Part shown: in pieces, positions 11,161 to 19,536 of the stretch
Numbering within the stretch: the first letter of the stretch is position 1
Layout: each line of letters starts with the position of its first letter
From: Ruminococcus sp. AF41-9
GTDB lineage: Bacteria > Bacillota > Clostridia > Lachnospirales > Lachnospiraceae
Assembly (NCBI RefSeq): GCF_003477525.1
Contig: NZ_QUDO01000025.1
Span: 1-58,321, forward strand
DNA length: 58,321 nucleotides
Reading direction: 5' to 3'
Translations under genes and position numbers: made by a program
Notes under the pieces: generated by a model
The model's input: only the letters and a program-made list of their open reading frames with translations
What the model was told of the DNA's origin: nothing
The model's database searches: none

Positions 11161-11221
11161 CTGACAAAATATACTGTCAGCTTACAGCTTTCATCTTACC
11201 TGTAGCCTTAGGAAAAGTCAA
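11161..11221 (-). promoter_or_regulatory. Promoter and operator-like inverted repeat of the HPr-like gene
   Basis: On the minus strand TTGACT (11216-11221), 17 bp, TAAGAT (11193-11198). Just after the expected start lies CTGACA-8-TGTCAG (11161-11180), a perfect 6-bp inverted repeat that could be an operator or a leader hairpin. Confidence 0.6.
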
Positions 11222-11417
11222 GATGAAAACGGATAAAATTTCCAGAAAGATTTAGTGAAACTGTATAAAAAAATTATACAACTTGGAGCCAAAATTAAAA
11301 TTCCCTGTTGTAATCGTAAAAAGTAAAAATGAAATCAGAAGAAATGAAATCGAAATGAAGAAAGAAATCAAATCGTTAACAGAAATCATCAGCAGAAGTA
11401 ACAAACAGGAGGAAACT

Positions 11418-12740
11418 ATGAAAAAAAAGGTTGCACTTCACAACTTGGGCTGTAAAGTCAACGCCTATGAAGTAGAAGCCATGCAGCAGCTTCTGGAGGA
11501 AGCGGGTTATGAGATCGTACCGTTTGAGCCGGGTGCGGACGTTTACCTGATCAATACCTGTACGGTAACCAATATTGCAGACCGTAAATCCAGACAGATG
11601 CTTCACAAGGCAAAAAAAATGAATCCGGATGCCATTGTCATCGCAGCCGGATGCTATGTACAGACGGATGAGGGAAAACTGGACAAGGATGAAGCCGTAG
11701 ACCTGATCCTTGGAAACAACCAGAAGGGAAACATTGTCCAGGTACTTGAAGAATATGAACAGCAGCATACCAGACAGAAACATGTGCTCAAGATCAACCA
11801 GACAAAAGAATACGAAGAACTGGCGATCAGCCATACCGCAGAGCATGTGCGTGCCTATATCAAAGTACAGGACGGCTGCAATCAGTTCTGTACCTACTGT
11901 ATCATTCCCTATGCAAGAGGAAGAGTCAGAAGCCGTAAAATTTCCCAGGTTATGGACGAGGTACGTGCACTGGCTGCAAGAGGCTACAAAGAAGTCGTAC
12001 TGACCGGAATCCATTTAAGTTCCTATGGTGTGGATTTCCCGGCAGAGGAAAAAGAAACCCTTCTGTCACTGATCCAGGCTGTCCATGAAGTGGACGGAAT
12101 CGAGAGAATCCGCCTGGGTTCCCTGGAACCGGGAATTGTCACAGAGGAATTTGCCAGAAGTATCTCTGAACTGCCGAAAATGTGCCCGCATTTCCATCTT
12201 TCCCTTCAGAGTGGCTGTGATGTCACACTGGAAAGAATGAACCGCAGATACAGAAGTGCAGAGTATGCAGAGAAATGTGAACTTCTCAGAAAATATTTCG
12301 GAAATCCGGCACTTACCACAGATGTGATCGTGGGATTCCCGATGGAAACAGAAGAAGATTTCCAGGCTTCCTATGATTTTGTGGAAAAAATTCATTTCTA
12401 TGAAACACATATTTTTAAATATTCCAGACGTCACGGTACTAAGGCTGCTGCCATGGGCGGACAGCTCACAGAGGCGCAGAAAGCAGTGAGAAGTGACAAG
12501 ATGCTTGCTCTGAACGAAGAACATGCCAGAGAATACGAAGAATCCATGCTTGGCAGGGAACTGAAAGTCCTTCTGGAAGAAGAAGTGGAAATCAACGGAG
12601 AACTGTGGTATACAGGCCACAGCAAAGAATATATTAAAACAGCAGTAAAAAAACAGGACAGCTATGGAGTGAACGATATCGTTACTGTAAAAGCGGACAG
12701 ATTTCTGGAAGAACATACACTGACGGGAGAAGCCCTGTAA
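11418..12740 (+). CDS. mtaB: tRNA t6A37 methylthiotransferase MtaB
   Basis: Radical SAM enzyme that turns t6A37 of tRNA into ms2t6A. I start at ATG 11418, right after AGGAGGAAACT; upstream in-frame codons read as low-complexity K/E/I sequence and lack a ribosome site. 440 aa. N-terminal MTTase cysteines lie in NLGCKVNAYE, NTCTVTN and AAGCYVQ. The radical-SAM triad is CNQFCTYCIIPYARGRVRSR. A TRAM domain is at the C-terminus. Single gene, part of the tRNA-modification theme of this region. Confidence 0.95.
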   Translation: MKKKVALHNLGCKVNAYEVEAMQQLLEEAGYEIVPFEPGADVYLINTCTVTNIADRKSRQMLHKAKKMNPDAIVIAAGCYVQTDEGKLDKDEAVDLILGNNQKGNIVQVLEEYEQQHTRQKHVLKINQTKEYEELAISHTAEHVRAYIKVQDGCNQFCTYCIIPYARGRVRSRKISQVMDEVRALAARGYKEVVLTGIHLSSYGVDFPAEEKETLLSLIQAVHEVDGIERIRLGSLEPGIVTEEFARSISELPKMCPHFHLSLQSGCDVTLERMNRRYRSAEYAEKCELLRKYFGNPALTTDVIVGFPMETEEDFQASYDFVEKIHFYETHIFKYSRRHGTKAAAMGGQLTEAQKAVRSDKMLALNEEHAREYEESMLGRELKVLLEEEVEINGELWYTGHSKEYIKTAVKKQDSYGVNDIVTVKADRFLEEHTLTGEAL

Positions 12741-12849
12741 AACATGTACGCTGTCTGAGAGATGTCAGGAGCGTTGCTGACGGAATCAACAGTAACAAAT
12801 TTGCGGTTGCAGAATAGTCGGAATTATATTAAAATAATAAAGAATATAA

Positions 12850-12951
12850 CCAGCAGATTCATGTGTCGTCAATCAGCTTGTCAGTACACTGACTGTCCGG
12901 TGTAAGATCCACTAATGAGAGGATGCTTTTATCCACCGGACATTCTGCTGG
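12850..12951. other. Nested hairpins in the leader of ireB
   Basis: CCAGCAGA (12850-12857) pairs with TCTGCTGG (12944-12951). Inside it TGTCCGGTG (12894-12902) pairs with CACCGGACA (12934-12942), and GTCAGT/ACTGAC forms a third stem. No U-tract follows on the plus strand. It matches no riboswitch I know. It could be a structured leader, or a repeat resembling the core word GGATGCTTTTATCC seen in repeat copy B. Confidence 0.5.
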
Positions 12952-12977
12952 AATAAAAAAGTAAGGACGTGAAGAAA

Positions 12978-13250
12978 ATGGCAGAAACAAATCTGGGAAA
13001 TACCCAATATTTCAGAACCAAACCAGACCAGGAACTTCAGGTAAAGGAAGTTCTGGATCTGGTTTACAATGCAATGGATGAGAAAGGATATAATCCGGTC
13101 AATCAGATTGTCGGATATATTATGTCCGGAGATCCGACTTATATCACCAGTCATAAAGGCGCAAGAAGCATGATCATGAAGGTAGAGCGTGATGAGCTGG
13201 TAGAAGAACTTTTAAACGAGTATATTAAGAACAGATCCTGGGAACGCTGA
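12978..13250 (+). CDS. IreB family regulatory protein (UPF0297, YrzL)
   Basis: Small cytoplasmic protein of 90 aa. In Enterococcus IreB is a target of the Ser/Thr kinase IreK and affects cell-envelope stress resistance. ATG 12978 lies 10 bases after AAGGA; starting there gives the family N-terminus [12 protein letters not shown]. The conserved core [20 protein letters not shown] is present. Its stop touches the start of ruvX (1 bp apart). The order ireB-ruvX-DUF1292 equals B. subtilis yrzL-yrrK-yrzB. Confidence 0.93.
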   Translation: MAETNLGNTQYFRTKPDQELQVKEVLDLVYNAMDEKGYNPVNQIVGYIMSGDPTYITSHKGARSMIMKVERDELVEELLNEYIKNRSWER

Positions 13251-13251
13251 T

Positions 13252-13674
13252 ATGAGGATTCTGGGATTAGATTATGGATCAAAAACAGTTGGCGTGGCAG
13301 TCAGTGACCCGCTGGGACTCACGGCACAGGCAGTAGAGACGATCTGGCGCAAACAGGAGAATCACCTGCGCCAGACGCTTGCACGTATTGATGAATTAGC
13401 TGCGGAATATCAGGTGGAACGAATCGTGCTTGGATATCCGAAGAATATGAATAATACGATCGGAGAACGTGCAGAGAAGGCACTGGAATTTCAGCAGATG
13501 CTGGAGAAACGGACGGGTCTGCAGGTGATCATGTGGGACGAGAGACTTACGACAGTAGAAGCCAACCGTACATTAATGGAAGCCAGCGTGCGCAGAGAGA
13601 ATCGTAAAAAGTATCTGGATCAGCTTGCGGCTGTTTTTATTTTGCAGGGATATCTGGATTCCCTGCCGCGTTAG
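13252..13674 (+). CDS. ruvX: Holliday junction resolvase-like RuvX (YqgF/YrrK)
   Basis: RNase H-fold protein of 140 aa; members act as putative Holliday junction resolvase or in 16S pre-rRNA 5' end processing. N-terminal [18 protein letters not shown] carries the first catalytic Asp, and [10 protein letters not shown] plus the C-terminal [11 protein letters not shown] carry the others. Starts 1 bp after ireB and is followed 12 bp later by the DUF1292 gene. Confidence 0.94.
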   Translation: MRILGLDYGSKTVGVAVSDPLGLTAQAVETIWRKQENHLRQTLARIDELAAEYQVERIVLGYPKNMNNTIGERAEKALEFQQMLEKRTGLQVIMWDERLTTVEANRTLMEASVRRENRKKYLDQLAAVFILQGYLDSLPR

Positions 13675-13686
13675 GAGAACAAATTT

Positions 13687-13944
13687 ATGGAGAAAATCAA
13701 ATTTCAGCTTGAGGACGGAACAGAAGCAGAATTTTTTGTAGAGGAGCAGACCCGGATCGGAGGAACTGCATACCTTCTGGTGTCCGATTCTCAGGATGAT
13801 GAGGCGACAGCCTATATTTTTAAAGATGTGTCAGAGGATGACAGTCAGGAAGCCTGTTACGAGATGGTCGAAGATGAGGACGAATTACAGGCTGTATTTA
13901 AAGTATTCGAACAGATGCTGGATGATGTAGATTTTGAGATGTAA
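13687..13944 (+). CDS. DUF1292 family protein (YrzB)
   Basis: Acidic 85-aa protein of unknown function, conserved directly after ruvX in Firmicutes. It has the FQLEDGTEAEFFVEEQ opening and a C-terminal half rich in Asp/Glu (VEDEDELQAVFKVFEQ). ATG 13687 follows AGGAGAACA. The next 135 bp to rnjA hold no clear gene; a 28-codon frame at 13966 has no ribosome site. Confidence 0.9.
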   Translation: MEKIKFQLEDGTEAEFFVEEQTRIGGTAYLLVSDSQDDEATAYIFKDVSEDDSQEACYEMVEDEDELQAVFKVFEQMLDDVDFEM

Positions 13945-14079
13945 ATAATAGATAGCGGACTACTGAATGGCTACAGAATATCATACATTATCAGCTCAGG
14001 ACGGAAAAGCAATCTGCTGCCAAGAGCGGAATGAACGTGACAGTGCAGCGTAAAATATAAATAATGGAGGTGCGAATGC

Positions 14080-15972
14080 TTGAGTAACGAAAATAACAAC
14101 GAGTATAATGAAGTGCGTGACGCTCATGATGGACAGTCTGGTCATGGAGCAAAGAGACCGTATAACAGACAGAAAAATTATAAATACAAACCACAACACA
14201 GAAATTCCTATAATAGAAAACAGACATCGGACAGAAAAATGACACAGGACAAAGAGAAGAACGGCAGAACTGTACCATTTAAGAATCCGGTAAAGAATGC
14301 TTCCCGCAAGCCGAAGAAACCGGCTTCCAAATTGAAGATCATTCCGCTGGGTGGTCTGGAACAGATCGGTATGAATATCACAGCCTTTGAATATGAGGAC
14401 AGTATTGTGGTCGTAGACTGTGGTCTGGCATTCCCGGAGGATGATATGCTGGGAATCGATCTGGTCATTCCGGATGTTACTTATTTAAAAGAAAATATTT
14501 CCAAGGTAAAAGGTTTTGTGATCACTCACGGACATGAGGACCATATCGGAGCGCTGCCGTATGTGCTTAAGGATGTCAATGTTCCGGTTTATTCCACAAA
14601 ACTTACCATTGCTCTGATCGCAAACAAATTAAAAGAGCATAACATGACCCGTACCACCAAACTGAAAGAAGTAAAACACGGACAGGTCATCAATCTTGGA
14701 GATTTTTCCATTGAATTTATCAAGACCAATCACAGTATTCAGGATGCTTCCGCGCTGGCAATCTATTCTCCGGCAGGAATTGTAGTACACACAGGTGACT
14801 TTAAAGTAGACTATACACCGGTATTTGGAGATGCCATTGATCTGCAGCGCTTTGCTGAGATCGGAAGAAAAGGGGTTCTGGCACTGATGTGTGACAGCAC
14901 CAATGCAGAACGCAGCGGATTTACCATGTCCGAACGTACAGTTGGTCATGTATTTGACAATCTTTTCAATGAATATAAGACAAACAGAATTATCATTGCG
15001 ACATTTGCATCCAATGTAGACCGTGTGCAGCAGATCATCAATACAGCATACCGTTTCGGACGTAAAGTAGCAGTGGAAGGCCGCAGTATGGTCAATGTTA
15101 TCACCACTGCAGCAGAACTGGGATATCTGCGTATTCCGGATCAGACACTGATCGAGATCGACCAGGTGAAGAATTATCCGGATGAACAGGTTGTCCTGAT
15201 CACGACAGGAAGCCAGGGAGAGTCCATGGCAGCTCTGTCACGTATGGCAGCCAACATTCATAAGAAAATCGTGATCAAACCGAACGATACGATCATCTTC
15301 AGCTCCAACCCGATCCCGGGTAATGAGAAAGCCGTATCCAAGGTTATCAACGAACTTTCCATGAAAGGTGCCAAGGTTATTTTCCAGGATGTCCATGTTT
15401 CCGGACATGCCTGCCAGGAAGAGATCAAGCTGATCTATTCTCTGGTAAAACCGAAATATGCGATCCCTGTTCACGGCGAATACCGCCATCTGACCGCACA
15501 GAAGAATGTGGTGGAAGAACTGGGAATCCCGAAAGAGAATATCTTTGTACTGGCATCCGGAAATGTTCTGGAACTTGACAGCCAGAGCGCACAGGTGACA
15601 GGAACCGTACACACAGGAGCCATTCTTGTAGATGGTCTTGGAGTAGGTGATGTCGGAAATATCGTACTTCGTGACCGTCAGCATCTGGCAGAGGACGGTA
15701 TCATGATCGTTGTGGTAACACTGGAACGCCACAGCAACGTGGTTCTTGCAGGACCGGACATCGTCTCCCGAGGATTTGTCTATGTAAGAGAATCCGAGGA
15801 TCTGATGGATCATGCCAGAGAAGTAGTGGAGAATGCACTGGATTCCTGCCTGGAACGCAATATCACAGACTGGGGCAAGATCAAGACAGTGATCAAGGAT
15901 GCGCTCAGTGAATTCTTATGGAAACGCACCAAGAGAAGTCCTATGATCCTGCCGATCATTATGGAGGCATAA
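14080..15972 (+). CDS. rnjA: Ribonuclease J
   Basis: Metallo-beta-lactamase/beta-CASP RNase with 5'-3' exo- and endonuclease activity in mRNA decay and rRNA maturation. TTG start at 14080 after GGAGG (14066-14070); 630 aa. The first about 85 residues are a basic, Asn/Lys-rich and probably disordered extension. The core starts at LKIIPLGGLEQIGMN; the zinc motif is HGHEDHIG, with further ligands in HTGDFKVD and the beta-CASP motif CDSTNAERSGFT. The C-terminal domain ends SPMILPIIMEA. Separated by 1 bp from a ylbF-family gene, suggesting translational coupling of two RNA-decay-linked proteins. Confidence 0.95.
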   Translation: MSNENNNEYNEVRDAHDGQSGHGAKRPYNRQKNYKYKPQHRNSYNRKQTSDRKMTQDKEKNGRTVPFKNPVKNASRKPKKPASKLKIIPLGGLEQIGMNITAFEYEDSIVVVDCGLAFPEDDMLGIDLVIPDVTYLKENISKVKGFVITHGHEDHIGALPYVLKDVNVPVYSTKLTIALIANKLKEHNMTRTTKLKEVKHGQVINLGDFSIEFIKTNHSIQDASALAIYSPAGIVVHTGDFKVDYTPVFGDAIDLQRFAEIGRKGVLALMCDSTNAERSGFTMSERTVGHVFDNLFNEYKTNRIIIATFASNVDRVQQIINTAYRFGRKVAVEGRSMVNVITTAAELGYLRIPDQTLIEIDQVKNYPDEQVVLITTGSQGESMAALSRMAANIHKKIVIKPNDTIIFSSNPIPGNEKAVSKVINELSMKGAKVIFQDVHVSGHACQEEIKLIYSLVKPKYAIPVHGEYRHLTAQKNVVEELGIPKENIFVLASGNVLELDSQSAQVTGTVHTGAILVDGLGVGDVGNIVLRDRQHLAEDGIMIVVVTLERHSNVVLAGPDIVSRGFVYVRESEDLMDHAREVVENALDSCLERNITDWGKIKTVIKDALSEFLWKRTKRSPMILPIIMEA

Positions 15973-15973
15973 A

Positions 15974-16327
15974 ATGGAACAGCCAAACACAATAGAGGAA
16001 AATATCAGCCGCTTAATGGATTCCATTAAGGAGAGTGCTGAATATCAGGAATTTCAGAAACAGAATGCGATCCTGAAGCAGAACCCGAAATTAAAAAGCA
16101 GGGTGGATGCTTTCAGGGCAGAGAATTACAGCGTCCAGAATGAATGCGATGCGGACAATTTATTTGATGTCGTGGAACAGATGGGAAGAGAGTCTGCGGA
16201 ACTGCGCAGACATCCGGAAGTAAACGCATATCTGGATGCAGAGCTTGCTCTTTGCAGAATGATGCAGAGAATCTGCGTGAAGCTGACAGAAGGCGTGGAA
16301 ATGGATGTTCCGGGGGCATTATTGTAA
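15974..16327 (+). CDS. YlbF family regulator
   Basis: Helical 117-aa protein of the YlbF/YmcA family. In B. subtilis YlbF, YmcA and YaaT form the Y-complex that steers RNase Y cleavage and supports competence, biofilm and sporulation. The sequence shows the family pattern SAEYQEFQKQNAILKQNPKL then an amphipathic helix and NAYLDAELALCRMMQRI. It begins 1 bp after rnjA, so it is probably co-translated with RNase J; a role in RNA turnover is my inference. Confidence 0.85.
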   Translation: MEQPNTIEENISRLMDSIKESAEYQEFQKQNAILKQNPKLKSRVDAFRAENYSVQNECDADNLFDVVEQMGRESAELRRHPEVNAYLDAELALCRMMQRICVKLTEGVEMDVPGALL

Positions 16328-16348
16328 GCAGCAGAAAGGAAGAAAACT

Positions 16349-16753
16349 ATGGGTGATACCAGAGAACGGGCAGGTGCAGCAGGCGTAGCAGTTGCAGGAG
16401 TCGCATTTAAGATCGCACTTTATGTCTGCGTGGTGGTTTTGCTTTTCTGGATCGGAAAGGCTTCATATCAGTTTGGACATGATGTATTTAACCAGCAGGC
16501 AATGAGTCCCGGGGAAGGCCAGGAGGTAACCGTTGTGATCAAAGAGGATGCCTCTCTGTACAAGATTGCCAGAACCCTTCAGAAAAAAGGACTGATCAAA
16601 AGCGCACCGGTATTTTATGTCCAGGAAAGACTTTCCACTTACCATGGAAAACTGCAGCCTGGAACCTATCTTTTAAGCACTGCCTATACACCAAACCGTA
16701 TTATGGGGATTCTGGCAGGCGATGATGAACAGGAAGGGGTAAGCGATTCGTGA
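16349..16753 (+). CDS. Short MltG/YceG-like membrane protein without catalytic domain
   Basis: 134-aa protein with one membrane helix (about residues 23-43, FKIALYVCVVVLLFWIGKAS) followed by an extracellular domain like the N-terminal LysM-like part of the endolytic transglycosylase MltG (VVIKEDASLYKIARTLQKKGLIKS, then KLQPGTYLLSTAYTPNRIM). Full MltG proteins are over 330 aa and carry a catalytic Glu in a later domain that is absent here. It sits where yrrL (mltG) is found in B. subtilis, between yrzB-like and yrrM-like genes, so it is probably a reduced orthologue or a non-catalytic relative. The last 4 bp overlap trmR (GTGA). Confidence 0.8.
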   Translation: MGDTRERAGAAGVAVAGVAFKIALYVCVVVLLFWIGKASYQFGHDVFNQQAMSPGEGQEVTVVIKEDASLYKIARTLQKKGLIKSAPVFYVQERLSTYHGKLQPGTYLLSTAYTPNRIMGILAGDDEQEGVSDS

Positions 16754-17397
16754 TAGTAGAAGAACGGATGCGTACCTATATTAACTCTCTGGATATGGGA
16801 AATACACCGTTCCTTGAAGAACTGGAACAGTATGCCATCAAAGAACGGGTTCCCATTATCCGCAGGGAAATGCAGAGTTTTATAAAGATGTTTCTGGCTT
16901 TGAACCAGCCGAAACGGATTCTGGAGGTGGGGACAGCCATTGGCTTCTCCACACTTCTTATGTGTGAGTATGGTCCCGGAGATCTGGAGATTGTCACGAT
17001 TGAGAATTATGAGAAACGAATTCCCATTGCAAAGGCAAATTTCCGGAAAGCCGGACGGGAATCACAGATTACTTTGCTGGAAGGGGACGCAGGAGAAATT
17101 CTGAAAGAACTGGAAGGGCCTTTCGACATGATTTTTATGGATGCTGCCAAGGGTCAGTATATCAACTGGCTGCCGGATGTGATGCGTCTGATCAGAAATG
17201 GCGGTGTCCTGATTTCTGATAATGTACTCCAGGAGGGTGATATCATAGAATCCCACTATCTGGTGGAGCGCAGAAACAGAACCATTTATAAACGGATGCG
17301 TGAGTATCTGTACGAACTGAAACATAATCCATCCCTGATAACTTCCATTCTTCCACTGGGAGACGGAGTTACAGTCAGTGTGAAACAGGAGAACTAA
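16750..17397 (+). CDS. trmR: tRNA 5-hydroxyuridine methyltransferase TrmR-like O-methyltransferase
   Basis: SAM-dependent class I O-methyltransferase of 215 aa. GTG start overlaps the previous stop. SAM site ILEVGTAIGFSTLLM, acidic loop TIENYEKR, metal site Asp in IFMDAAKGQY and ISDNVLQEGD. B. subtilis YrrM (TrmR) methylates ho5U34 to mo5U34 in tRNA, and it lies next to the U32 proteins that make ho5U34; the same pairing is seen here with the next gene 3 bp away. The assignment rests on this synteny plus family resemblance. Confidence 0.85.
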   Translation: MIVEERMRTYINSLDMGNTPFLEELEQYAIKERVPIIRREMQSFIKMFLALNQPKRILEVGTAIGFSTLLMCEYGPGDLEIVTIENYEKRIPIAKANFRKAGRESQITLLEGDAGEILKELEGPFDMIFMDAAKGQYINWLPDVMRLIRNGGVLISDNVLQEGDIIESHYLVERRNRTIYKRMREYLYELKHNPSLITSILPLGDGVTVSVKQEN

Positions 17398-17400
17398 AGT

Positions 17401-18624
17401 ATGAGAAAAATAGAATTGCTGGTTCCGGCAAGCAGTCTGGAAGTCTTAAAGATTGCAGTTATTTTCGGAGCAGATGCAGTATATATCGGCGGAGAAGCAT
17501 TTGGACTGCGCGCCAAGGCAAAAAACTTTTCCCATGAAGACATGAAAGAGGGAATCGCATTTGCCCATGAGCATGGAGTAAAGGTTTATGTGACCGTGAA
17601 TATTCTGGCTCACAATTATGATCTGCCGGGAGTCAGAGAATATCTGACAGAATTAAAAGAACTGAAACCGGATGCCCTGATCATTGCAGACCCGGGAATC
17701 TATATGTATGCAAAGGAAATCTGCCCGGAGATCGAGCGTCATATCAGTACACAGGCAAACAATACCAATTATGAAACCTATCGTTTCTGGTACAATCTGG
17801 GTGCCAAACGTGTGGTAACTGCCCGCGAGCTTTCTCTGGCAGAGATTAAAGAAATCCGCGGGCACATCCCGGATGATATGGAGATTGAGACCTTTATCCA
17901 TGGTGCCATGTGTATCTCCTATTCCGGAAGATGTCTGTTAAGCAACTATCTGGCGGGAAGAGATGCCAATCAGGGAGCCTGTACCCATCCGTGCCGCTGG
18001 AAATATTCTATTGTGGAAGAGAAACGTCCGGGTGAATATATGCCGGTATTTGAGAACGAGAGAGGAACTTATATCTTCAATTCCAAAGATCTCTGCATGA
18101 TCGAGCATATGGATGATATCATAAACAGTGGAATCGACAGCCTGAAGATCGAGGGCCGTATGAAAACCGCACTCTATGTAGCGACTGTTGCCAGAACTTA
18201 CCGCAAGGCAATCGATGACTATATGGAAAGCCCGGAGAAATATCAGGCAAACATGCCATGGTATCAGGAACAGATTTCCAACTGTACTTACAGACAGTTT
18301 ACAACCGGATTCTTCTATGGAAAACCGGATGAGAATACACAGATTTATGATAACAATACCTACCAGAAAGAATATACTTATCTGGGATTTGCAGAAGCAG
18401 TGGACGAACGTGGCTTCGCGCAGATTACACAGAGAAATAAATTCTCCGTAGGTGAGACGATCGAGATCATGAAACCGGACGGACAGAATGTATCTGTGAC
18501 AGTGAAGGGAATCTATGATGAGGAAGGCAATCCGATGGAGAGCGCGCCTCACGCACAGCAGAAACTCTTTATTGATCTGGGAACAGAAATTCATGTTTAC
18601 GATCTGCTCAGAAGAGCTGAGTAA
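17401..18624 (+). CDS. U32 family protein, TrhP-like tRNA hydroxylation protein
   Basis: 407-aa protein of peptidase family U32 (YrrO/YegQ type). The name peptidase is historic; family members YegQ/TrhP act in prephenate-dependent formation of 5-hydroxyuridine at tRNA position 34. Visible family features are ELLVPASSLEVLKIA, a GADAVYIGGEAFGLRAKAKNF-type opening, the Cys cluster region HGAMCISYSGRCLLSNYLAGRDANQGACTHPCRW (not shown in full as a motif; cysteines at GAMC, GRC, GAC and HPC), and SLKIEGRMKT. It follows trmR, which would methylate its product. Unlike B. subtilis, one U32 gene is seen, not two. Confidence 0.87.
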   Translation: MRKIELLVPASSLEVLKIAVIFGADAVYIGGEAFGLRAKAKNFSHEDMKEGIAFAHEHGVKVYVTVNILAHNYDLPGVREYLTELKELKPDALIIADPGIYMYAKEICPEIERHISTQANNTNYETYRFWYNLGAKRVVTARELSLAEIKEIRGHIPDDMEIETFIHGAMCISYSGRCLLSNYLAGRDANQGACTHPCRWKYSIVEEKRPGEYMPVFENERGTYIFNSKDLCMIEHMDDIINSGIDSLKIEGRMKTALYVATVARTYRKAIDDYMESPEKYQANMPWYQEQISNCTYRQFTTGFFYGKPDENTQIYDNNTYQKEYTYLGFAEAVDERGFAQITQRNKFSVGETIEIMKPDGQNVSVTVKGIYDEEGNPMESAPHAQQKLFIDLGTEIHVYDLLRRAE

Positions 18625-18672
18625 TTTTATAAATACAGGTATAGAATAAAACAAAAAAGAGAAGATAAGTAA

Positions 18673-18713
18673 ATGATCGCAGCCAACAAAAAAAGAATGT
18701 TGGCTGCGATCAT
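18673..18713. terminator. Bidirectional terminator between the U32 gene and sigK
   Basis: A perfect 16-bp stem (ATGATCGCAGCCAACA and its complement) with a nine-base A-rich loop. The right arm includes the sigK stop codon, so it serves converging genes. U-tracts are weak on both sides. Confidence 0.75.
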
Positions 18714-19339
18714 TGCATTTGGGGAAAAAGTTCCCGGAGCTTATGAAGGGCATTTTTTTCAATTCTGGATACATAGGACCGGCTGATGCAAAGTCTTTTA
18801 GCGATTTCCCGCTGGGTTTCTTCTTCCGCACCAAACAGTCCGTAACGATAACAGATCACCTGATATTCTTTATCTGTCAGAACCTTCTTCAGTGACCGGA
18901 GAAGATAAGAAGTATTTTCCCGGATATAACATTCTTCCACGATATCCACCGGAGCACTCTCGATCATATCCAGCAGATTGATCTCATTGCCTTCTTTATC
19001 CGTTCCAATCGGTTCATACAGAGATACTTCTCTGGAATGTTTTCTGCGGGCGCGCAAAAACATCAGCAGTTCATTTTCGATACACCGTGCAGCATAGGTG
19101 GAAAGGCGGGTGGCTTTCTGAGGATTAAAGGTATTGATCGCCTTGATCAGCCCGATCGTTCCAATGGAGATCAGATCATCCGTTTCCTCGTCCACGCCCT
19201 GATATTTTTTTACCACATGGGCAACCAAGCGGAGATTATGCTCAATCAGGATGTTCTTTGCCTGGGAATCACCCTCCTGATATTTTTGAAGATAATGTTT
19301 TTCCTGCGCTATGGTCAGAGGTTTCAAAAAAGCCTTCAA
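18710..19339 (-). CDS. sigK: RNA polymerase sporulation sigma factor SigK
   Basis: Late mother-cell sigma factor of sporulation. 209 aa, TTG start at 19339 preceded by GAGG seven bases upstream. Regions 2.1-2.4 run HNLRLVAHVVKKYQ, DLISIGTIGLIKAI and RLSTYAARCIENELLMFLR; region 4 is REIAKRLCISRSYVSRIEKNALHKLR. The reading frame is continuous, with no skin-type interruption as in B. subtilis or C. difficile. The N-terminal pro-sequence looks very short, so processing may be limited or absent. Convergent with the U32 gene; 197 bp of intergenic DNA separates it from the divergent dus gene. Confidence 0.92.
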   Translation of the reverse strand: MKAFLKPLTIAQEKHYLQKYQEGDSQAKNILIEHNLRLVAHVVKKYQGVDEETDDLISIGTIGLIKAINTFNPQKATRLSTYAARCIENELLMFLRARRKHSREVSLYEPIGTDKEGNEINLLDMIESAPVDIVEECYIRENTSYLLRSLKKVLTDKEYQVICYRYGLFGAEEETQREIAKRLCISRSYVSRIEKNALHKLRELFPQMQ

Positions 19340-19536
19340 ATGATTACCTCGAAGGGGATTTCCATATAGTTTATGTCGGGGACAGGGCGTCTGTGCTTTT
19401 CCAAGAAAGGATTTGACGGGAAATGGATAAGAAGATAGAATAGAAAACAGTGTGACAGAGAATTCTTTCTTATGGAGCTGCTATAAGAAAAGATTCGTTT
19501 GATAAAAAACATAACAGAAAAAGACAGGAGATGTAA

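Noticed and set aside
11283..11417. Upstream in-frame extension of mtaB
   Set aside because: Low-complexity codons without ribosome site; the AGGAGG before ATG 11418 decides the start.
13966..14052. 28-codon frame MATEYHTLSAQDGKAICCQE.. between the DUF1292 gene and rnjA
   Set aside because: No ribosome site, no family resemblance, and the length is expected by chance.
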